64,000 nt of DNA, taken from an uncultured Campylobacter sp. Its GTDB lineage: Bacteria; Campylobacterota; Campylobacteria; Campylobacterales; Campylobacteraceae. The DNA lies in assembly GCF_938045625.1 (NCBI RefSeq), contig NZ_CALIAV010000055.1, positions 1 to 64,000 of the forward strand, read 5' to 3'. The number at the start of each line of letters is the position of its first letter. The first letter of the stretch is position 1. The translations under genes and the position numbers were made by a program. Under the pieces are notes generated by a model. That model had not been told where the DNA came from. It searched no databases and was given only the letters and a program-made list of their open reading frames with translations. Below are positions 42,540 through 51,924 of this stretch, piece by piece.

Positions 42540-43433
42540 ATGAAAAAAGAGAATTTATTGCTTCCTTCCAAGATAAAAACGGTCGGATTAGTCGCGAAAA
42601 TCAACGGCGACGCGGTCAAAAACATGCGAATTTTACGCGAAATTTTAGCCAGGTACGGCGTTCAAATTTTGTTTGAAAACGCGGCGGCTAAACATCTAAA
42701 TTTAAAAGAGGGCTCAAATTTACAAGGATTTGAGGTGCGCGAGCTAGCGCAGGAGTGCGATTTTTTGATCTCGCTCGGAGGCGACGGCACGATCATCTCG
42801 CTTTGTAGAAACGCGGCCGAAATTTCGCCATATGTGCTAGGCATTCACGCGGGTAGGCTAGGGTTTTTAACAGATATCACGATGAATGAATGCGAGAAAT
42901 TTTTCGCCGAGTTTTTTGAGGGTAAATTTGAGGTCGAGACCCCTTTTATGCTCGACGTTTTTTTGCACAAAAAAAGCGGCGAAATTTTACATAAAATCGC
43001 ATTTAACGACGCGGTAATCGTGGGCGAAAAGGTAGGCTCCATGACGCACGTGGAGGCCTTTTGGAACGAAAAATACTTTAACGCGTATTTTGGCGACGGC
43101 GTCATCGTCTCTACGCCGGTTGGATCAACCGGATATAACATGAGCGCGGGCGGGGCGATAACCTACCCTTTGAGCGAGGTGTTTTTGGTTACGCCCGTTT
43201 GCTCGCACTCGCTCACGCAGCGCCCAGTCGTGCTTCCGCGCGGATTTGAGATCAAATTTAAAACCGCAAGCGCGGCGGTGCTGGTTATCGACGGACAGGA
43301 GCGGTACAAAATGGGCGAGCTTGAGAGCGTGAGCATGACGCTAAGCGCCAGCACGGCGCGGCTAATCCGCCACGTCGGGAGAGATTATTTTCAAATTTTA
43401 AAAGAAAAGCTGCATTGGGGTTATAATGATTGA
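42540..43433 (+). CDS. nadK: NAD kinase
   Basis: A 297-residue enzyme that makes NADP from NAD. It has the diagnostic SLGGDGTIIS motif and STPVGSTGYNMSAGG. The ATG at 42540 was chosen because an upstream TTG (42492) would add an unconserved stretch. A GATAAAAT -10-like element lies just upstream. It overlaps recN by 8 bp, and diverges from aspS. Confidence 0.94.
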   Translation: MKKENLLLPSKIKTVGLVAKINGDAVKNMRILREILARYGVQILFENAAAKHLNLKEGSNLQGFEVRELAQECDFLISLGGDGTIISLCRNAAEISPYVLGIHAGRLGFLTDITMNECEKFFAEFFEGKFEVETPFMLDVFLHKKSGEILHKIAFNDAVIVGEKVGSMTHVEAFWNEKYFNAYFGDGVIVSTPVGSTGYNMSAGGAITYPLSEVFLVTPVCSHSLTQRPVVLPRGFEIKFKTASAAVLVIDGQERYKMGELESVSMTLSASTARLIRHVGRDYFQILKEKLHWGYND

Positions 43434-44949
43434 GCGGATTTTGATAAAGCAAAATTTGAGTTTTGAAAACGTCGAGTTAAATTTCGGGCGCGGACTTAGC
43501 GTCTTTACGGGCGTGAGCGGTGCTGGCAAATCAGTCCTGATGGGCTCGATAATGGCAGTTTTGGGGCTAAAAGATAGCGAAGCAAAGCTCATCGAGGCCG
43601 ACGTCTCGCATAAATTTGACCTTGAGGAATTTGGCCTTGAGAGCGAGGAGATAAATACTTTTAAGCTATTTCGCGACAAAACGACGCGCTACTTTATAAA
43701 CTCGCAAGCCGTTTCTAAAAAAAATCTAGCCAGCATCGCCAAAGAGCATGTAAAATACCTATCCGCAAAGGAAATAAACGAATTTGAAAACGAGAGATTT
43801 TTAAATTTGCTAGATAGCTTGCAAGCGAAAAAAGACGCTAAATTTAACGAAATTTTGAGCGAATTTAGGCTCAAATTTGACGAATTTAGCCAAATTTCGC
43901 GCGAGCTGAAAAAAATAATCGACGAAGAAAAAAGAGTGGAGGAGCTAAAAGAATTTGCCTCCTTTGAAATCAATAAAATAGAAAGCGTGAGCCCGAAAAT
44001 CGGCGAATTTGACGAGCTGATGGAGTTAAAAAAGCGTCTAAGCAAAAAGGATAAAATTTTAGAAGCGTGGAATAGGGCGGAGCAAATTTTTAATTTCGAG
44101 CAATCCGTAGTAGATGCGCTAAACATCAGCGATATCGATAGTAGCTTTTTTGAGGAGGCGATGAACGAGCTGCGAGTAGCGCGCGAAAATCTAAACATGG
44201 ACGAGCTAGAAGACGTAGATATCGAGGGCGTACTAGACCGCATCGAGGCGATAAACTCGCTCGTGCGTCGCTATGGCGGTGAGGAGGAGGCCTTGGAGAC
44301 GCTAAAAACGCGCAAGGCGGAGCTAGCAAGATACGAAAACATAAGCTTTGAAAAAAGCGAGCTGGAGCGTAAATTTAAACAAAATGAAACCGCAGTAAAC
44401 GCGCTGGCAGACAAAATCAGCCAGGCTCGTGCGGCAAATTTAAAGGAGCTTGAGTCACTCATAAATTCGTTTTTAAAAGAGCTTTATATGAGCGAGATTT
44501 CATTAAAGATAAATAGCAAAACCCTAGACGCCGCTGGTAGGGACGAGGTAAATTTGAGCCTAAACGACACGGCGCTAAAAAATCTAAGCTCGGGCGAGCT
44601 AAACCGCTTAAGGCTAGCTTTTATCGCGAGCGAAAGCAAGATCACGGGAGGCGGCGAGGGTGTCATAATCCTAGATGAAATAGACGCGAATCTAAGCGGA
44701 AAAGAAGCGATGAGCATCGCAAACGTGCTGCTAAATTTGGCCAAATTTTATCAAATTTTTGCTATCTCGCATCAGCCGCAGCTAAGCTCTAAGGCCGATT
44801 CGCATTTTCTAGTCGAAAAGCGCGGCGAAACCTCGAGCGTAAGGGAGCTAAAGGGTGATGAGCGCGTATCTGAGCTGGCTAGAATGATAAGCGGCGAACG
44901 CATAACCGACGAGGCGATAAATTTTGCTCGCCAGCTTTTGGTTGTTTAA
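43426..44949 (+). CDS. recN: DNA repair protein RecN
   Basis: A 507-residue SMC-like ATPase. Walker A GVSGAGKSVL is near the N terminus, with a long coiled-coil middle, signature LSSGELNRLRLA and Walker B VIILDEIDANLSGKEA. Slightly shorter than the 550-residue E. coli protein. It acts early at double-strand breaks. There is no visible LexA box, as expected for Campylobacter, which lacks that regulon. Confidence 0.94.
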   Translation: MIERILIKQNLSFENVELNFGRGLSVFTGVSGAGKSVLMGSIMAVLGLKDSEAKLIEADVSHKFDLEEFGLESEEINTFKLFRDKTTRYFINSQAVSKKNLASIAKEHVKYLSAKEINEFENERFLNLLDSLQAKKDAKFNEILSEFRLKFDEFSQISRELKKIIDEEKRVEELKEFASFEINKIESVSPKIGEFDELMELKKRLSKKDKILEAWNRAEQIFNFEQSVVDALNISDIDSSFFEEAMNELRVARENLNMDELEDVDIEGVLDRIEAINSLVRRYGGEEEALETLKTRKAELARYENISFEKSELERKFKQNETAVNALADKISQARAANLKELESLINSFLKELYMSEISLKINSKTLDAAGRDEVNLSLNDTALKNLSSGELNRLRLAFIASESKITGGGEGVIILDEIDANLSGKEAMSIANVLLNLAKFYQIFAISHQPQLSSKADSHFLVEKRGETSSVRELKGDERVSELARMISGERITDEAINFARQLLVV

Positions 44950-45020
44950 GTTTGGCTTAAAATTTAGGTTGAAAAAAGAAAAGTAATGGTATATTCTCGA
45001 AAATTTTCAAATGGATATTT

Positions 45021-46274
45021 ATGGAAAAAAGTAAAATTTTAATAGTAGAAGACAACAAAGCCCTGGCAAAGCTAATCGCTAAAAAGATGGAAGATAATAC
45101 CGAAATGCAAGTGGACATCGCTCACAGCTTAGCCGAAGCTCAGGCGTTTCTTACGAAAGCTAAGGATTATTTTATAACTTTGCTCGATTTAAATTTACCC
45201 GATGCTCCAAACGGCGAAGTGGTCGATTTCGTAGCGTCTAAGGGCTTACCGATTATAGTTTTAACGGGTAGTATGGACGATAAGACTAGAGAGACTTTTA
45301 TGGACAAGGACATCGTGGACTACGTCTATAAGGGAAATATGAGCGACGTAAATTATATATTTCATATGATAGATAGGCTAAAAAACAACAAGCAGTATAA
45401 AGTCATGGTAGTAGAAGACGTAATGCAGACTAGAAATGACGTAAAAAAAATATTGCAAAATTTGCAGTTTCGAGTATTTACGGCGGCTCACGGCGAAGAG
45501 GCGATGAATTATTTTGCCGATAATCCCGATATAAAACTCGTGGTTTGCGATTACGGCATGCCGGTAAAAGACGGTTTGGCGGTTTTAAAAGAGCTAAGAG
45601 AGCAAAAAGATAAAAACGAACTAGGCGTTATAATGATGACTAGCGCAAACGAAAACGTTAGCGGCGCGGTATTTTTAAAAAACGGAGCTAATGATTTTAT
45701 CGCTAAGCCGTTTTTAAAAGAAGAGCTTATTTGCCGCGTAAATAATACTATAGAAAATATGGAAAATATCAATAAAATCGCAAATTTCGCCAATAAAGAT
45801 TTTCTAACAGGATTATTTAATAGAAGGTATTTTTACGACGGTATGCAAGAATATTTAGCTAGTTTGGAAGAAAATCCTATGCCTTACGCCGTAGCTGTGA
45901 TCGACGTAGACGGGCTTAAAAATATCAATGATAAATACGGACAAGATAGCGGCGATAAAATTTTGAAACTACTGGCTAAAAAATTAATTGACGACACCAA
46001 AAGTAGCGATATAGCGGCCAGATTCGGCGGCGGAGAATTTTGTGTTTTATTAAAAAACGTATCGCAAGAAGACGCGGTTAAATTTTTTGTCGGATTAAGA
46101 GCCGCAATAGCAGCCAATCCGATAAATATGAAAAACGAACCGGTTAAAATTTCGGTCTCCATAGGCGTTACTTTCGGTAAAAGCGATTATAACGTCGACG
46201 AGATTTTGGAGCTTGCTGACGAGGCTCTTTATAGAGCTAAGCAAAACGGTCGAAATAGGGTAGAAATAGCCTGA
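45021..46274 (+). CDS. cbrR: CbrR-like response regulator with two receiver domains and a degenerate GGDEF
   Basis: A 417-residue protein. Two receiver domains (about 4-120 and 127-245) have their phospho-acceptor aspartates at D56 and D177. The GGDEF domain (about 255-417) reads FGGGEF at 335-340, with Gly in place of the catalytic Asp/Glu, and the RxxD inhibitory site position reads KSSD. Diguanylate cyclase activity is therefore doubtful. The architecture and neighbours match C. jejuni CbrR, a bile-resistance regulator. No output other than the GGDEF domain is present. A TATATT lies about 25 bp upstream. Confidence 0.88.
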   Translation: MEKSKILIVEDNKALAKLIAKKMEDNTEMQVDIAHSLAEAQAFLTKAKDYFITLLDLNLPDAPNGEVVDFVASKGLPIIVLTGSMDDKTRETFMDKDIVDYVYKGNMSDVNYIFHMIDRLKNNKQYKVMVVEDVMQTRNDVKKILQNLQFRVFTAAHGEEAMNYFADNPDIKLVVCDYGMPVKDGLAVLKELREQKDKNELGVIMMTSANENVSGAVFLKNGANDFIAKPFLKEELICRVNNTIENMENINKIANFANKDFLTGLFNRRYFYDGMQEYLASLEENPMPYAVAVIDVDGLKNINDKYGQDSGDKILKLLAKKLIDDTKSSDIAARFGGGEFCVLLKNVSQEDAVKFFVGLRAAIAANPINMKNEPVKISVSIGVTFGKSDYNVDEILELADEALYRAKQNGRNRVEIA

Positions 46275-47059
46275 TGATAATAGACACTCACTGTCATTTG
46301 GACGATGAAAGCTTTGATAACGATCTGGTAAAAGTTATCGCAAATGCCCGAGAAAACGGCGTTGACGGAGTGCTAATACCGGGTGCTGATATTAATGATT
46401 TACCAAAAGCGGCTAAAATAACCCGCGAATTTGAAAATGTATTTTTTGCCGTCGGAGTTCATCCGTATGATAAGGATGGATTTGACAAGGACGTGCTTTA
46501 TAAATTTGCAAAAGACGAAAAGTGCGTTGCCGTGGGCGAGTGCGGGCTTGATTACTTCCGCTTGCCTAAAGACGAAAATGAAAAAGAGCTTGAAAAAGCG
46601 GAACAAAAGCGCGTATTTAGAGCGCAGCTTGATATGGCGGTAGAGTTAAATTTGCCGGTTATTTTGCATATTAGAGATGCAAACGAAGATAGTTTTAATA
46701 TCTTAAAAGAGTACGCAAGTAGATTGGTCGGAGCGGTTTTGCACTGCTATAACGCTTCGCCTTTGCTTCTAGAGCTTGCTAAAATGGGCGAATTTTATTT
46801 TGGTATCGGTGGAGTTTTGACGTTTAAGAACGCGAAAAATTTGGTTCAAATTTTACCCCAAATTCCGCGAGATAGATTGCTGCTTGAAACCGATGCGCCG
46901 TATCTGACGCCCGAGCCTTTTAGAGGTAAAAGAAACGAGCCTGCTTTTACGCGGTTGGTTGCGGCAAAGATGGCTGAGATTTTAAATTTAAAAGAAGAAG
47001 AGGTAATGCAAATAACTACGAAAAATGCGAAGAAAATTTTTACGAAATTTAACACGTAA
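46274..47059 (+). CDS. TatD-family metal-dependent hydrolase
   Basis: A 261-residue TIM-barrel deoxyribonuclease-like protein. Metal ligands are visible as DTHCHL at the N terminus, AVGECGLDYF, HIRDA, HCYN and ETDAPYL. TatD enzymes are 3'-5' exonucleases linked to DNA repair and tRNA quality control. Its start shares one base with the cbrR stop. Confidence 0.93.
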   Translation: MIIDTHCHLDDESFDNDLVKVIANARENGVDGVLIPGADINDLPKAAKITREFENVFFAVGVHPYDKDGFDKDVLYKFAKDEKCVAVGECGLDYFRLPKDENEKELEKAEQKRVFRAQLDMAVELNLPVILHIRDANEDSFNILKEYASRLVGAVLHCYNASPLLLELAKMGEFYFGIGGVLTFKNAKNLVQILPQIPRDRLLLETDAPYLTPEPFRGKRNEPAFTRLVAAKMAEILNLKEEEVMQITTKNAKKIFTKFNT

Positions 47060-47071
47060 TCAAGGAGAAAA

Positions 47072-48283
47072 ATGAAAATCTTTAGAGTAATAATGCTGTG
47101 TCTAGCATGTACGGGGTGGCTTTTTGCGACCGCGGCTAGCAGCGACGCAGAGCAAACCCAAAAGATGATATTAAAAGAATTTGACATAGATGCTAAATTT
47201 TTACAAAGCTCTCACTATGCTTCTATAAAAAATTCCATTAAAGATAGTAAAAGAAAAGAGTTTATAGATACCGTTAAAGGCGGCTATAAACATATCCCAA
47301 TGCTTCAAAAGATTATAAAAGACTCAGGTATCCCGGAGTCGTTTTTGTATCTTGCTATGACGGAGTCCGGTTTTTCAAATCACATAGTTTCTAGCAAAAA
47401 AGCCATCGGAATTTGGCAGTTTATGGAGTCTACGGCAAAACTTTATGGTCTTAGAGTCGATAAATACACCGACGAGCGAAAAGACCCGATGGCGGCTACC
47501 CTTGCAGCTACAAAATACCTACAGAGTCTAAAAAATGACTTTGGTAAGTGGTATCTTGCAATGATGGCTTACAACTGCGGCGACACTAGATTAAGGGAAG
47601 GCATTAAAAAAGCCGGAACTACCGATCTGGCAACATTGCTAGACGATAAAAAAAGCTATATTCCAAAAGAAACTAAAAATTTTGTCAAGAAAATTTTAGT
47701 CATTGCACATATAGCAAAAGAGCAGGAAAATTTGCTGGCTAAAACGCAGGCCTTAAGCGAAACGAAAGGTATAGAGCTATCAAAGATAGACGTCCCCGGT
47801 GGTACAACGCTAATGGAGGTAGGAGACAGCATAGGTCTTAGTCTAAAAAAGATGAAGGAGTACAATATGCATCTAAAATTCGTCTATACTCCGCCTACGG
47901 AAAAACCTTATTATCTTTATATTCCATTAAACAAAAAGAAAATGTTTAGCGATAATTTCGAAGTAGCGCAAAATAGAAAATTTGAAATTTATACTGCCAA
48001 AGAGAACGATACGCTACTAACTATAGCGGAAAAAACCGGCGTAAATCATAAGATCATAAAAGAGTACAACGGACTTGCTTCAAACGAGATCAAGCCTAGT
48101 CAAAAGCTAGTTATCCCAAGTGAGCAAAACGTAAACTATCTAGCTGAGTATATGGTAAAAAGCGGCGATACGCTCGGAGAAGTTTCACAGAAATTTGATG
48201 TAGCGCTTGAGGATTTAAAAGAAGCCAATACTCTTATGAGCTCAAACAGCTCGATTGGAGCCAAACTTGCCGCAACCGAGTAG
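47072..48283 (+). CDS. MltD-like membrane lytic transglycosylase with LysM repeats
   Basis: A 403-residue exported enzyme. Signal peptide (1-22), then the SLT domain (about 75-200) with catalytic Glu in AMTESGFSNHIVS, followed by AIGIWQFM and MMAYNCGD. Two LysM repeats bind peptidoglycan: YTAKENDTLLTIAEKTG (about 309-350) and YMVKSGDTLGEVSQKFD (about 361-400). It cleaves glycan strands. AAGGAG precedes the ATG. It overlaps rlpA by 29 bp. Confidence 0.9.
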   Translation: MKIFRVIMLCLACTGWLFATAASSDAEQTQKMILKEFDIDAKFLQSSHYASIKNSIKDSKRKEFIDTVKGGYKHIPMLQKIIKDSGIPESFLYLAMTESGFSNHIVSSKKAIGIWQFMESTAKLYGLRVDKYTDERKDPMAATLAATKYLQSLKNDFGKWYLAMMAYNCGDTRLREGIKKAGTTDLATLLDDKKSYIPKETKNFVKKILVIAHIAKEQENLLAKTQALSETKGIELSKIDVPGGTTLMEVGDSIGLSLKKMKEYNMHLKFVYTPPTEKPYYLYIPLNKKKMFSDNFEVAQNRKFEIYTAKENDTLLTIAEKTGVNHKIIKEYNGLASNEIKPSQKLVIPSEQNVNYLAEYMVKSGDTLGEVSQKFDVALEDLKEANTLMSSNSSIGAKLAATE

Positions 48284-49133
48284 GGCTAAATTTATATTTT
48301 TTAGTCTATTTTTCATATTTTTTATGAGCGGCTGTTCGTTCTTGACCTCGCCTTCCGGCGGTATTACCGCTAGCGGCGGCTCAAAGAAGAGCGGCAAAAT
48401 AAATAGTTCAAAAGGTGTGCATGAGGCTACTATGCGCCCGTATACCATAAACGGAAAAACCTATTATCCGACCGTAGTCAAGGTCGGTGATAGGGCTAGC
48501 GGTATAGCCAGTTGGTATGGTCCGGATTTTCACGGCAAAAAAACGTCAAACGGCGAGACTTACGATATGCACGCTATGACGGCGGCGCATAAGACTCTGC
48601 CGATGAACACTATGGTGCGCGTGACGAATATAAAAAACGGTAAAAACATCATCGTGCGTATAAACGACCGAGGCCCTTTCATGGCAGGTCGCGTGATAGA
48701 TTTGTCAAAAACTGGCGCGGTTAAGCTTGATGTATTTAACGCCGGCACAGCCCCCGTTTTACTAGAGGTCGTTGGCTTTAACGGCAACGTCGGCGGAGCT
48801 GTTGTAGCATCCTCTCAGCCTAGCTCAAAACAACCTAGCGGCTCGCTAAAAACGAGCACTCAAACTAAAGCGCAACCGCAACAACAGTCTTTTGTCGGCG
48901 GTATTTTTATGGTGCAAATCGGCGCATTTAAAAATTTAAGTGGCGCAAACGCTCATAAACGGCAGCACGCTGGACAATACGGCAACGGTGCCTATGATAC
49001 TGTTATAAAGTCGTATGATCTTGACGGCGGTAAAATTTACAGGGTATTTATAAGCGGCTTTAGAAGCGAAGAGGAAGCAAAAGACTTCATAAGCGCAGGG
49101 CATATCTCGGGCGCATTTTTCGTGAGGGAATAA
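48255..49133 (+). CDS. rlpA: RlpA septal-ring lytic transglycosylase
   Basis: A 292-residue lipoprotein (lipobox MSGC near residue 26). The double-psi beta-barrel domain (about 78-170) contains ASWYGPDFHGKKTSNGE and VRINDRGPFMAGRVIDLS with the catalytic Asp region. A Ser/Gln linker leads to a C-terminal SPOR domain (about 215-292, GIFMVQIGAFKN) that targets denuded septal glycans. The start is TTG at 48255, or TTG at 48267, both inside the previous gene; neither has a strong ribosome binding site. Confidence 0.88.
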   Translation: MEPNLPQPSRAKFIFFSLFFIFFMSGCSFLTSPSGGITASGGSKKSGKINSSKGVHEATMRPYTINGKTYYPTVVKVGDRASGIASWYGPDFHGKKTSNGETYDMHAMTAAHKTLPMNTMVRVTNIKNGKNIIVRINDRGPFMAGRVIDLSKTGAVKLDVFNAGTAPVLLEVVGFNGNVGGAVVASSQPSSKQPSGSLKTSTQTKAQPQQQSFVGGIFMVQIGAFKNLSGANAHKRQHAGQYGNGAYDTVIKSYDLDGGKIYRVFISGFRSEEEAKDFISAGHISGAFFVRE

Positions 49134-49134
49134 G

Positions 49135-49698
49135 ATGCAAAGAAAGACAAAAGAGACGGATATCAGCCTAGAGCTTGAAATTTACGGCAGTGGCAAATCC
49201 GAGATAAGCACTGGCATAGGATTTTTTGACCACATGCTTGAGGCCTTTTGTAAGCACGCGCTTTTTGATATGAAGCTTGTCTGCAAGGGTGATTTGCACG
49301 TGGATTTTCATCACAGCGTTGAGGACGTGGGTATCGTTATTGGGCTAGCTTTGCGCGAGAAAATTTATCCGCTTAGCGGCGTGGAGAGATTTGGTGAGGC
49401 GACGGTGGTGATGGACGAGGCGGCGGTAAACTGCGCTCTTGATCTTTCAAATCGCCCGTTTTTGGTCTACGAAAGCATAAGCGATGGCAAAGTCGGCGAA
49501 TTCGACATAGAGCTAGCGAATGAGTTTTTCCAAGCCCTAGCGTTTAATGCCGCAATTACCTTGCATATCGCTAAAATCCGCGGACGAAACTCTCATCATA
49601 TTTTGGAGGCGAGCTTTAAAGCCTGTGCCGTCGCGCTAAGAAGAGCTCTAGCCAAAAACGCTAGAGTCGGCGTGCCTAGCACGAAAGGCGTGCTATGA
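49135..49698 (+). CDS. hisB: Imidazoleglycerol-phosphate dehydratase
   Basis: A 187-residue single-domain IGPD of histidine synthesis. Manganese ligands: GFFDHMLEAFCKHA, DFHHSVEDVGI, ALDLSNRP and RNSHHILEASFKA. It lacks the phosphatase domain found in E. coli HisB. It is isolated from other his genes and lies between rlpA and kdsC; I do not recall a hisB here in C. jejuni. It ends in an ATGA overlap with the next gene. Confidence 0.95.
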   Translation: MQRKTKETDISLELEIYGSGKSEISTGIGFFDHMLEAFCKHALFDMKLVCKGDLHVDFHHSVEDVGIVIGLALREKIYPLSGVERFGEATVVMDEAAVNCALDLSNRPFLVYESISDGKVGEFDIELANEFFQALAFNAAITLHIAKIRGRNSHHILEASFKACAVALRRALAKNARVGVPSTKGVL

Positions 49699-50183
49699 TA
49701 GAGATTATATTTTTAGACGTCGACGGGTGCCTAACCAACGGCAAGATCATTTATGGCCCAAACGGCGACGAGCTTAAATTTTTTGACGTTAAGGATGGAT
49801 ACGCTATCGAGAGCTGGCTAAAGCTCGGTAAAAAAGTCGCGATCATCACCGGCAGAAGCTCGCCTATCGTCGAAAAAAGGGCGCAGGATCTAAAGATAAC
49901 GCACGTCTATCAAGGCATTAGCGATAAATTTGAAACCGCAAAACAGATACTTAAATTTGAAGGACTCGAGTTTGAAAATGCAGCAGCAATAGGTGACGAT
50001 TACAACGACTACAAGCTACTAAAAAGCGTCGGATGGAGCTTTAAACCGAAAAATGCGATCAAAGAGCTTGAAGTAAGAACGAGGCTCAACTACAAAGGCG
50101 GCAACGGCGCGGTGCGCGAGATGATAGAGATACTTATCCGCAGCGAGGGCTTAATGCAAGAGTGGGCTAAGCGTTGGTTATAA
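49695..50183 (+). CDS. kdsC: KdsC-like KDO-8-phosphate phosphatase (HAD family)
   Basis: A 162-residue HAD hydrolase of the C0 type. Motif I is FLDVDGCLTNG, motif II IITGRSS, and motif IV AAIGDDYNDYKLL. It removes phosphate from KDO-8-P to give KDO for lipid A-core assembly. Location just before lptC/lptA supports this role. Confidence 0.9.
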   Translation: MIEIIFLDVDGCLTNGKIIYGPNGDELKFFDVKDGYAIESWLKLGKKVAIITGRSSPIVEKRAQDLKITHVYQGISDKFETAKQILKFEGLEFENAAAIGDDYNDYKLLKSVGWSFKPKNAIKELEVRTRLNYKGGNGAVREMIEILIRSEGLMQEWAKRWL

Positions 50184-50701
50184 GGATTTTTTACCTAGTC
50201 GTCAGCGTTTTTAGCGTGGCGATGGTTTATTTGGCGATTGAGGAGCCTTACTATAGCGAGCTCTTAAAGGGCGGCGAAGTGACTACAAACATGCAGATGA
50301 ACGCAGTCACTGACTACGAGATGAATGCTACTGTAGTAAATGCTAGATATGAAGCCGATACGTGGAATAGATACTCGGAATTTGACGAATTTATCAAATT
50401 TAGAGCGGAAATTTTTAAAGATAACAAAGAGCATAACGTGAGCTCCGATAAAGCGTTTTATAACGGCGGTCGAATTATACTTAAGGGTAACGCGCGCTAT
50501 GCAAATAATGAAAATTTGACCTTTTTATCAGACGAGGTCATTTATAGTACTGCCACTAAAGTAGCTACTACGCAAACGCCTTTTACGCTAACGAAGAACG
50601 AAGATAAAATAGTCGGCAAAGCCCTGGTTTATGACTTTGAGTTAAAAAAAGCTTATATCAAAAAGGCCTTTGCTTTGATAGAGCAAGATAGAAAAAGATA
50701 G
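50174..50701 (+). CDS. lptC: LPS export ABC transporter periplasmic protein LptC
   Basis: A 175-residue protein with one N-terminal TM anchor (about 3-20) and an OstA/LptC-type beta-jellyroll with NGGRIILKGNARYANNENLTFLSDEVIYS. It hands LPS from the inner-membrane complex to LptA, encoded next. The TTG start lies inside kdsC. Confidence 0.85.
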   Translation: MVIRIFYLVVSVFSVAMVYLAIEEPYYSELLKGGEVTTNMQMNAVTDYEMNATVVNARYEADTWNRYSEFDEFIKFRAEIFKDNKEHNVSSDKAFYNGGRIILKGNARYANNENLTFLSDEVIYSTATKVATTQTPFTLTKNEDKIVGKALVYDFELKKAYIKKAFALIEQDRKR

Positions 50702-50709
50702 GACGGAAA

Positions 50710-51186
50710 ATGATAAATTTTGGTTTTAAAAAAGTGGCTTTAGTTTTGGCGCTTAGCGCTTTACCGCTTTTAGCAGAGCAGGTGGAGATCACAGCGGACG
50801 AGTTTTATGCTGACGAAGGCAAACAAATAAGCGAATTTAAAGGCAATGTAAATATTAAAAAAGGCAAGGATACGCTCACTGCAAATTTGGTAGTGATATA
50901 TTTCGACAAAAAGCGAAATCCGCTAAAATACGTCGCTTCCGGCAATGCCAAATTTAGAGCATTTATCAAAAATAAAACATACGACGGTAGCGGTAGCGAG
51001 CTTATTTACGAACCTGCGCCAAATTTATATACGATAAACGGCAACGGCTTTTTGCACGAGATAGAGACTGATAAAAAAGTCTATGGCGAAAAGATCACGG
51101 TCAATCAAAACAGCGGCACGTACAACGTAAACAGCGGCAAAAAAGAGCCGGTCAAATTTATATTCCAGGTTGAGGACAAAAAGTGA
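50710..51186 (+). CDS. lptA: LPS transport periplasmic protein LptA
   Basis: A 158-residue exported OstA-like protein. Signal peptide (cleavage after LLA, about 22), then VEITADEFYADEGKQISEFKGNVNIKKGKDTLTANLVVIYFD, the LptA jellyroll pattern. It bridges LPS across the periplasm. GGA precedes the ATG, and the stop overlaps the GTG of engB. Confidence 0.88.
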   Translation: MINFGFKKVALVLALSALPLLAEQVEITADEFYADEGKQISEFKGNVNIKKGKDTLTANLVVIYFDKKRNPLKYVASGNAKFRAFIKNKTYDGSGSELIYEPAPNLYTINGNGFLHEIETDKKVYGEKITVNQNSGTYNVNSGKKEPVKFIFQVEDKK

Positions 51187-51806
51187 TCCGCGTTTTAAAC
51201 GCAAAATTTCTAGTTTCAGCGCCCGACATCTCGCTAGCTCCGCCTGCAAACTCTAGCGAAGTGGCGTTTCTGGGGCGCTCAAACGTGGGCAAAAGCAGCC
51301 TCATAAACGCTCTCGTAAATCAAAAAGGCCTGGCCAAGAGCAGCTCGACGCCAGGCAAAACGCGCCTCATAAATTTTTTCGAGGTCGAGTATGCGCGCGG
51401 CATCAAAAACGAGCAAGGCGAGCTAAGCGAGGAGAGGGCAAATTTGACCTTCGTTGATTTACCGGGCTTTGGATATGCCAAAGTGGCTAAAAGCATGCAT
51501 GCGCAGTGGAGAAAAAATCTTGACGAATATCTAAAATTTAGAGCCAACATCAAGCTTTTCGTACATCTCATCGACTCGCGCCAGTTTGATATGCAGATAG
51601 ATAAAGACGTAAACGACTATTTGCAAAGCTTCTTGCGCCCCGATCAAAAGATTTTAAATTTCCTCACCAAATCAGACAAGCTAAATCAAAGCCAAAAAAG
51701 CGCGGTTTTAAAGGTCTATCCGGGCGCACATTTCGTTTCGGCGCTTAAAAAAACAGGCGTAGAAAAGGCAAACGAGCTTATATATTTAAACGCGCTGGGG
51801 CTGTAA
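51183..51806 (+). CDS. engB: Ribosome biogenesis GTPase YsxC/EngB
   Basis: A 207-residue GTPase. G1 GRSNVGKSS, switch STPGKT, G3 DLPGFGYA, G4 LTKSDKL and G5 VSALKKTG are all intact. It acts in 50S subunit assembly. The start is GTG in a GTGA overlap with lptA. Its stop overlaps a short ORF (TAATG). Confidence 0.92.
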   Translation: MIRVLNAKFLVSAPDISLAPPANSSEVAFLGRSNVGKSSLINALVNQKGLAKSSSTPGKTRLINFFEVEYARGIKNEQGELSEERANLTFVDLPGFGYAKVAKSMHAQWRKNLDEYLKFRANIKLFVHLIDSRQFDMQIDKDVNDYLQSFLRPDQKILNFLTKSDKLNQSQKSAVLKVYPGAHFVSALKKTGVEKANELIYLNALGL

Positions 51807-51922
51807 TGAAATCAAAAAGCCGCAAGCAAATTTTGGCATTTTTATCATCAAATTTTCTAAGTAAATTTACAAATTTAAGCGCCGCCAAGGCTAAATTTGC
51901 AAATTTAGCCAAAAACATATAA
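51806..51922 (+). CDS. Possible 38-residue small protein between engB and the next gene
   Basis: An ATG overlapping the engB stop (TAATG) opens 38 codons, rich in Lys, Ala, Phe, Asn and Leu (MKSKSRKQILAF, then SSNFLSKFTNLSAAKAKF). It ends 2 bp before the next ATG. The frame is filled with AAATTT motifs, so it may be a chance product of these repeats. Translational coupling makes expression plausible. Confidence 0.35.
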   Translation: MKSKSRKQILAFLSSNFLSKFTNLSAAKAKFANLAKNI

Positions 51923-51924
51923 CA

